Assembly (NCBI GenBank): GCA_002127285.1 | Contig: NFUW01000002.1 | Location: 1,585,630-1,649,629, forward strand | Length of the DNA stretch: 64,000 nt | Direction: 5' to 3' | Origin: Chitinophagaceae bacterium IBVUCB1 | GTDB taxonomy: Bacteria; Bacteroidota; Bacteroidia; Chitinophagales; Chitinophagaceae | Part shown: piece by piece, positions 60,376 to 64,000 of the stretch | How positions within the stretch are numbered: the stretch's first letter is position 1 | How the letters are laid out: each line of letters opens with the position of its first letter | The notes under the pieces: model-generated | What the model was told of the DNA's origin: nothing | Seen by the model: only the letters and a program-made list of their open reading frames with translations | The model's database searches: none | Program-made: the position numbers and the translations under genes

Positions 60376-60846
60376 ATGCCAAACCTTCTTGGAGAATATG
60401 AAGTAGCTGTAGATGCCAAAGGCCGCTTTTTGCTGCCCGCAGGCTTCCGCAAGCAGTTGCCCGAAGAGGCAGCCGCGCGCTTCGTTATTAACCGTGGGTT
60501 TGAAAACTGCCTTACCATGTTTACCGTAGAAAGCTGGAATGTACTTGCAGAAAAAGTAAACAAGCTCAACGACTTCAATCCGAAAGTGCGTGAGTTCAAA
60601 CGCCTGTTTATGAACGGCGCCAACTTTGTAGATGTTGACAGTGCAGGCCGCATACTGTTGCCCAAGCCTTTGCAGGAATATGCATCCATCACCAAAGAGA
60701 TGATATTCTCTGCGCAGGGCAATAAAGTGGAGTTGTGGGATAAAGATACGTATTACGCATATATACGCCAGCATGCAACAGGTTTCAGCGACTTGGCTGC
60801 GGAAGTGGCAGGCAGTGGTTTTGTGAACCCATTTGAAAACCTGTAA
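60376..60846 (+). CDS. mraZ: Transcriptional regulator MraZ
   Basis: 156 residues with two SpoVT/AbrB-like halves, each with the DxxxR motif: 'VDAKGRFLLPAGFRKQLP' and 'VDSAGRILLPKPLQEYA'. MraZ oligomers bind direct repeats in front of the dcw cluster and control it. First gene of the cluster mraZ-rsmH-ftsL-ftsI; candidate operator at 60321-60350. Confidence 0.93.
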   Translation: MPNLLGEYEVAVDAKGRFLLPAGFRKQLPEEAAARFVINRGFENCLTMFTVESWNVLAEKVNKLNDFNPKVREFKRLFMNGANFVDVDSAGRILLPKPLQEYASITKEMIFSAQGNKVELWDKDTYYAYIRQHATGFSDLAAEVAGSGFVNPFENL

Positions 60847-60849
60847 AGG

Positions 60850-61764
60850 ATGGATGGTTCCACTTTTTACCACACCACAGTTCTTTTAAAAGAAACGGTT
60901 GACGGGCTGAACATAAAAGCAGACGGGGTGTATGTAGATGCCACATTTGGTGGCGGCGGGCACAGCAGAGAAATACTGAGCCGCTTGGGTGAGAAGGGAA
61001 AGCTGATAGCCTTTGACCATGATGCGGATGCGTGGCGAAACAAACCCGATGACGACAGGCTGATACCTGTTACCGAAAACTTCCGCTACATGAGCCGTTT
61101 TTTGCGGCTGCACGGATACGGCAAGGTAGATGGCATACTGGCAGATTTGGGAGTAAGTTCTTTTCAGTTTGATACGGCAGAGCGAGGGTTCTCTATTCGT
61201 TTTGATGGCCCGCTGGATATGCGGATGGATAAACGCTTGGAGCTGACGGCGGCAGATGTGCTGAAAACCTATGGCGAGCAGCAGCTGCACAAGCTGTTTG
61301 AGCAATACGGAGAGGTGCGCAACGCCAAGCAGTTGGCAAAGCACATCGTAACGCATCGCGGCACATTGGCGCTGAATAGCATAGATGCGCTGAAGGCATT
61401 GGTAGCACCTGTGATGAAGGGCAACCCCAACCGCTATCTGGCACAGCTCTTTCAGGCTTTGCGTATAGAGGTGAATGACGAGATGGGCGCGCTGAAAGAT
61501 TTGCTGGTGCAGTCGGCACAATGCCTGCACGAGGGTGGCAGGTTGAGTATCATCACTTTCCACTCGCTGGAAGACAGATTGGTGAAGCAGTACATGAAGC
61601 GGGGCACGTGGGAAGAAGAAGAGAAAGATGTGTTTGGCAGAAGCATGCACACACCACCCTACAAACTGATAAACAACAAACCGATAGAACCATCGGCAGA
61701 AGAAATTAAAAACAACTCGAGGGCAAGAAGCGCCCTGTTAAGGATAGCAGAAAAACTGAAATGA
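60850..61764 (+). CDS. rsmH: 16S rRNA (cytosine1402-N4)-methyltransferase
   Basis: 304 residues. SAM motif 'YVDATFGGGGHSREIL', 'VDGILADLGVSSFQFD', 'RGFSIRFDGPLDMRMD' and C-terminal 'LSIITFHSLEDRLVKQYMK', all RsmH (MraW) hallmarks. It methylates 16S rRNA at C1402. It starts 3 bases after mraZ and overlaps ftsL by 4 bases (ATGA). Confidence 0.95.
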   Translation: MDGSTFYHTTVLLKETVDGLNIKADGVYVDATFGGGGHSREILSRLGEKGKLIAFDHDADAWRNKPDDDRLIPVTENFRYMSRFLRLHGYGKVDGILADLGVSSFQFDTAERGFSIRFDGPLDMRMDKRLELTAADVLKTYGEQQLHKLFEQYGEVRNAKQLAKHIVTHRGTLALNSIDALKALVAPVMKGNPNRYLAQLFQALRIEVNDEMGALKDLLVQSAQCLHEGGRLSIITFHSLEDRLVKQYMKRGTWEEEEKDVFGRSMHTPPYKLINNKPIEPSAEEIKNNSRARSALLRIAEKLK

Positions 61765-62135
61765 GCACCAAAGGCACACACAACATACCCGCGCAGGAAG
61801 CACCTGCACAACGTGTGAGAAGCGACTGGAAAACGCTGGTGGATAAACTGTCTTACAAAGCTATCGTCAACAACATTCCGTATCTGGCATTTTTGGTATT
61901 GCTGGCAGTGCTATACATCAGCAACTCGCAGCGCGCGGTAGATATGCAGCGTGAACAGGACAGGGAAAACAAAGTATTGAAAGAACTGCGCTGGAAATAT
62001 ATGGACGTAAGCAGCAAGCTGATGTATGTAAAGATGGAAAGCGAAGTGATAAAACGCGCATCGGCATTGGGTATGAAGCCCATGGCGTTGCCTGCATATA
62101 ACATAACGATAGACAGCAGTTTGTATAAACAATAA
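61761..62135 (+). CDS. ftsL: FtsL-like cell division protein
   Basis: 124 residues: a cytoplasmic N-terminus (~1-36), one membrane helix (YLAFLVLLAVLYIS, ~42-55) and a periplasmic coiled coil ('NSQRAVDMQREQDRENKVLKELRWKYMDV', in part). Size, topology and position between rsmH and ftsI identify FtsL, although sequence is weakly conserved. It bridges the FtsQ/FtsB and FtsI complexes. Confidence 0.8.
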   Translation: MSTKGTHNIPAQEAPAQRVRSDWKTLVDKLSYKAIVNNIPYLAFLVLLAVLYISNSQRAVDMQREQDRENKVLKELRWKYMDVSSKLMYVKMESEVIKRASALGMKPMALPAYNITIDSSLYKQ

Positions 62136-62144
62136 CAAGGGGTA

Positions 62145-64000
62145 GTGACCGTAAAGCAAGACATAAGGTTCAGGGTGTATGTAGCGTTTAGCTGCATTTG
62201 CTTGTTAGGGCTCGCCATCGTACTGAAGGTAGCCTATATACAGGTGAATGAAGGCCCCGAACTGCGCAAGCTGGCAAAGAGTATGCACACGCGCAATACG
62301 ACACTGCCTGCCGAGCGTGGTAATATATATACCGAGCAGGGCGCATTGCTATGCTCTACCATTCCGCAGTTTGATGTGCATGTAGATTTCTCCGTAATAA
62401 AGGCAGATACGTTTTACAAACACGTAGATGCGTTGGCAGAAGGCATGGCTGTATTATTTAAAGACAAAACAGCCGAGGCGTATAAAAAAGCACTGACAGA
62501 GGCATACAAAAAACAATCGCGCTACTGGCTGCTCAAAAAGAACCTGCCTTATTACGATTATCAGGCATTGCGCAGCCTGCCCATCTTTAATAAAGGCAAA
62601 AGGCGTGGCGGTTTTATAGAAGACCCCAACATCAAGCGCATCAACCCATACGGCATGCTGGCATACCGCACCATCGGATTGTGGAGAGAAAACAGCCAGA
62701 CGGTTGGTATGGAGCGCACTTACGATAGTGTATTGCGTGGCGAAAACGGTACACGTATAGAGCGCAAAGAAACAGGCGGTGTATGGATGCCTTTAGAAGG
62801 CAGCGAGGTAGAGCCGCAAAACGGTAAAGACCTTGTAACTACATTGGATATAGGTGTGCAGGAAGTAGCCGAACACTCGCTGAAAAGTGTACTGGAACAA
62901 TACGAATGTGCATATGGGACTTGTGTGGTGATGGAAGTACAAACGGGCAAGATACGCGCACTGGTAAACCTCGGCAGGCAAAAAGACGGAACCTACTGGG
63001 AAGACCTGAACTATGCCATGATGCCTACGGAGCCCGGCTCTACCTTCAAACTGATGACCTTGCTGGCATTGCTGAGCGATAAGTATGTAACTATAGATAG
63101 CGTAGTAGATTGTCAGGGTGGTGTAGCGCATTTCAGTAATCTCACCGTAAAAGACTCTCATCTTGGTTTACATAGATTGAGCATCAAGAATGCATTCGCG
63201 CAATCATCAAACGTAGCGATGGCAAAGCTGGGGTATCAATATTACCAATCGAACCCCAAAAAATATTTAGGGCATCTGCATAAGCTGCACCTTGATACGA
63301 AAACAGGCATAGACCTGACAGGCGAGCGTTCGCCCCGCGTAAAACGTCCCGGACAAAGCGACTGGAGTGCAACCACACTGCCGTGGATGGCCTATGGCTA
63401 CGAGATAATGATAACACCGCTGCATACCTGCATGGTATATAACGCGGTAGCAAACGGTGGCAAGCTGATGCGCCCCTACCTGATAAGTGAGGTGAGGGAG
63501 TATGGCAAAACCATCAGGAAATATGAACCAACTGTACTGGAAGAACAAGTTGCCGATACGTCTGCCATACGCCAGTTGCAAGACTGTATGAAAGAAGTAG
63601 CACTGACAGGCACTGCCAAACATATACGCAGCCCGTTCTATAGCATAGCGGGCAAAACAGGTACCGCACAAGTAGCGGATAAGGGGATACAATACAGCGA
63701 TGGTGTTTATCAGGGTTCGTTTGTAGGATATTTTCCTGCCGAAAGGCCCAAGTACACCATTGCTGTTGTTATTCGTACCAAGCCACGCTCGGGTGCATAC
63801 TATGGTGGTACGATAGCCGCGCCTGTGTTCAGGATGATAGCAGACAAAGTATTTGCCGCCAGCAAAGGATGGACAGGACCGCTTGACAGCATTGCAAAAC
63901 ATGGCGATAAAAAGCTGATAGCCAACAACGCATCTGCCGCCAGTTACGATGTACTGCTGCGCCGCATGGGTAGCAAAGCACCTGAAATGCCCAACAACGT
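62145..64000 (+). CDS. ftsI: Peptidoglycan transpeptidase FtsI/PBP3 (3' end cut by window)
   Basis: At least 618 residues from the GTG at 62145, 9 bases after ftsL, and open at the window end. A short cytoplasmic start and membrane helix (~13-33) are followed by the dimerisation domain with 'LPAERGNIY'. The transpeptidase domain has S299-T-F-K302, S354-S-N356 and K504-T-G506. The last ~30 residues look like the start of a C-terminal PASTA-type region ('SYDVLLRRMG'). It cross-links septal peptidoglycan with FtsW. Confidence 0.92.
   Translation, partial: MTVKQDIRFRVYVAFSCICLLGLAIVLKVAYIQVNEGPELRKLAKSMHTRNTTLPAERGNIYTEQGALLCSTIPQFDVHVDFSVIKADTFYKHVDALAEGMAVLFKDKTAEAYKKALTEAYKKQSRYWLLKKNLPYYDYQALRSLPIFNKGKRRGGFIEDPNIKRINPYGMLAYRTIGLWRENSQTVGMERTYDSVLRGENGTRIERKETGGVWMPLEGSEVEPQNGKDLVTTLDIGVQEVAEHSLKSVLEQYECAYGTCVVMEVQTGKIRALVNLGRQKDGTYWEDLNYAMMPTEPGSTFKLMTLLALLSDKYVTIDSVVDCQGGVAHFSNLTVKDSHLGLHRLSIKNAFAQSSNVAMAKLGYQYYQSNPKKYLGHLHKLHLDTKTGIDLTGERSPRVKRPGQSDWSATTLPWMAYGYEIMITPLHTCMVYNAVANGGKLMRPYLISEVREYGKTIRKYEPTVLEEQVADTSAIRQLQDCMKEVALTGTAKHIRSPFYSIAGKTGTAQVADKGIQYSDGVYQGSFVGYFPAERPKYTIAVVIRTKPRSGAYYGGTIAAPVFRMIADKVFAASKGWTGPLDSIAKHGDKKLIANNASAASYDVLLRRMGSKAPEMPNN

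Noticed and set aside
1-64000. tRNA, rRNA, CRISPR array, FMN riboswitch
   Set aside because: No T-arm motifs with matching acceptor stems, no regularly spaced direct repeats of CRISPR type, and no RFN element before ribE were seen by eye; a tRNAscan/Infernal run would be decisive.

Overview
The window looks like a chromosomal segment of a Bacteroidota bacterium, probably Chitinophagales/Chitinophagaceae-like. This is inferred from: two secreted metalloproteases and one 1945-residue beta-helix protein with type IX secretion (T9SS) C-terminal sorting domains; Omp28-family and DUF6029-type outer-membrane proteins; a TonB-dependent receptor; lipoproteins with Bacteroidota-style lipoboxes; the Bacteroidota form of RNA polymerase omega; and about twenty copies of the Bacteroidota -7 promoter box TAnnTTTG upstream of genes on both strands. 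No rRNA, tRNA or CRISPR array was recognised.

Layout. 1-2.5 kb: a phage-like remnant of small overlapping genes (HD hydrolase fragment, GemA-like protein, replication-type C-terminal domain), an AT-rich regulatory stretch with direct and inverted repeats, and a truncated replication-initiator-like gene on the other strand. 2.7-8.7 kb: a secreted hypothetical protein, an acyltransferase-3, fabG, fabH, panD, a flippase-like membrane protein and the heptose-phosphate adenylyltransferase rfaE2. 8.8-11.7 kb: polyphosphate metabolism (ppk1, then a ppx/gppA-type gene). 12-21.4 kb: lipoproteins, a TPR protein and the giant T9SS beta-helix protein. 21.5-27.2 kb (minus strand): zapA, lspA, a heme-type TonB receptor with an adjacent unknown membrane-anchored gene, and two tandem Omp28 paralogues. 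27.3-33.8 kb: rbfA, a LolC/E-type permease, argS (minus), rpsO and pnp. 35-40.8 kb: an ABC exporter and two paralogous T9SS zinc metalloproteases. 40.9-48.2 kb: nadB, DUF6029, a TlpA-like thioredoxin, ferritin, a PQQ-propeller lipoprotein, hpf, a XerC/D recombinase and rpsU. 48.3-58.8 kb: ribE, a CRTISO-like oxidoreductase, a glycosyltransferase, several small enzymes, a divergent HxlR/DoxX pair, an orphan TPR histidine kinase, a DUF721 protein and a YjjG-type HAD phosphatase. 58.9-64 kb: rpoZ and bamD (minus) and the start of the division/cell-wall cluster mraZ-rsmH-ftsL-ftsI (plus), with ftsI cut by the window end.

The most unusual content is non-coding. Two long intergenic regions (about 34.6-34.9 kb and 56.9-57.3 kb) carry diverged, oppositely oriented copies of one composite element. 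The two copies share blocks in the same order, two hairpin positions and an exact 30-bp match. Other intergenic gaps hold low-complexity degenerate repeats, often arranged as inverted pairs. Several genes have a -7 box ending only 5-10 nt before the start codon, which predicts leaderless or nearly leaderless mRNAs.
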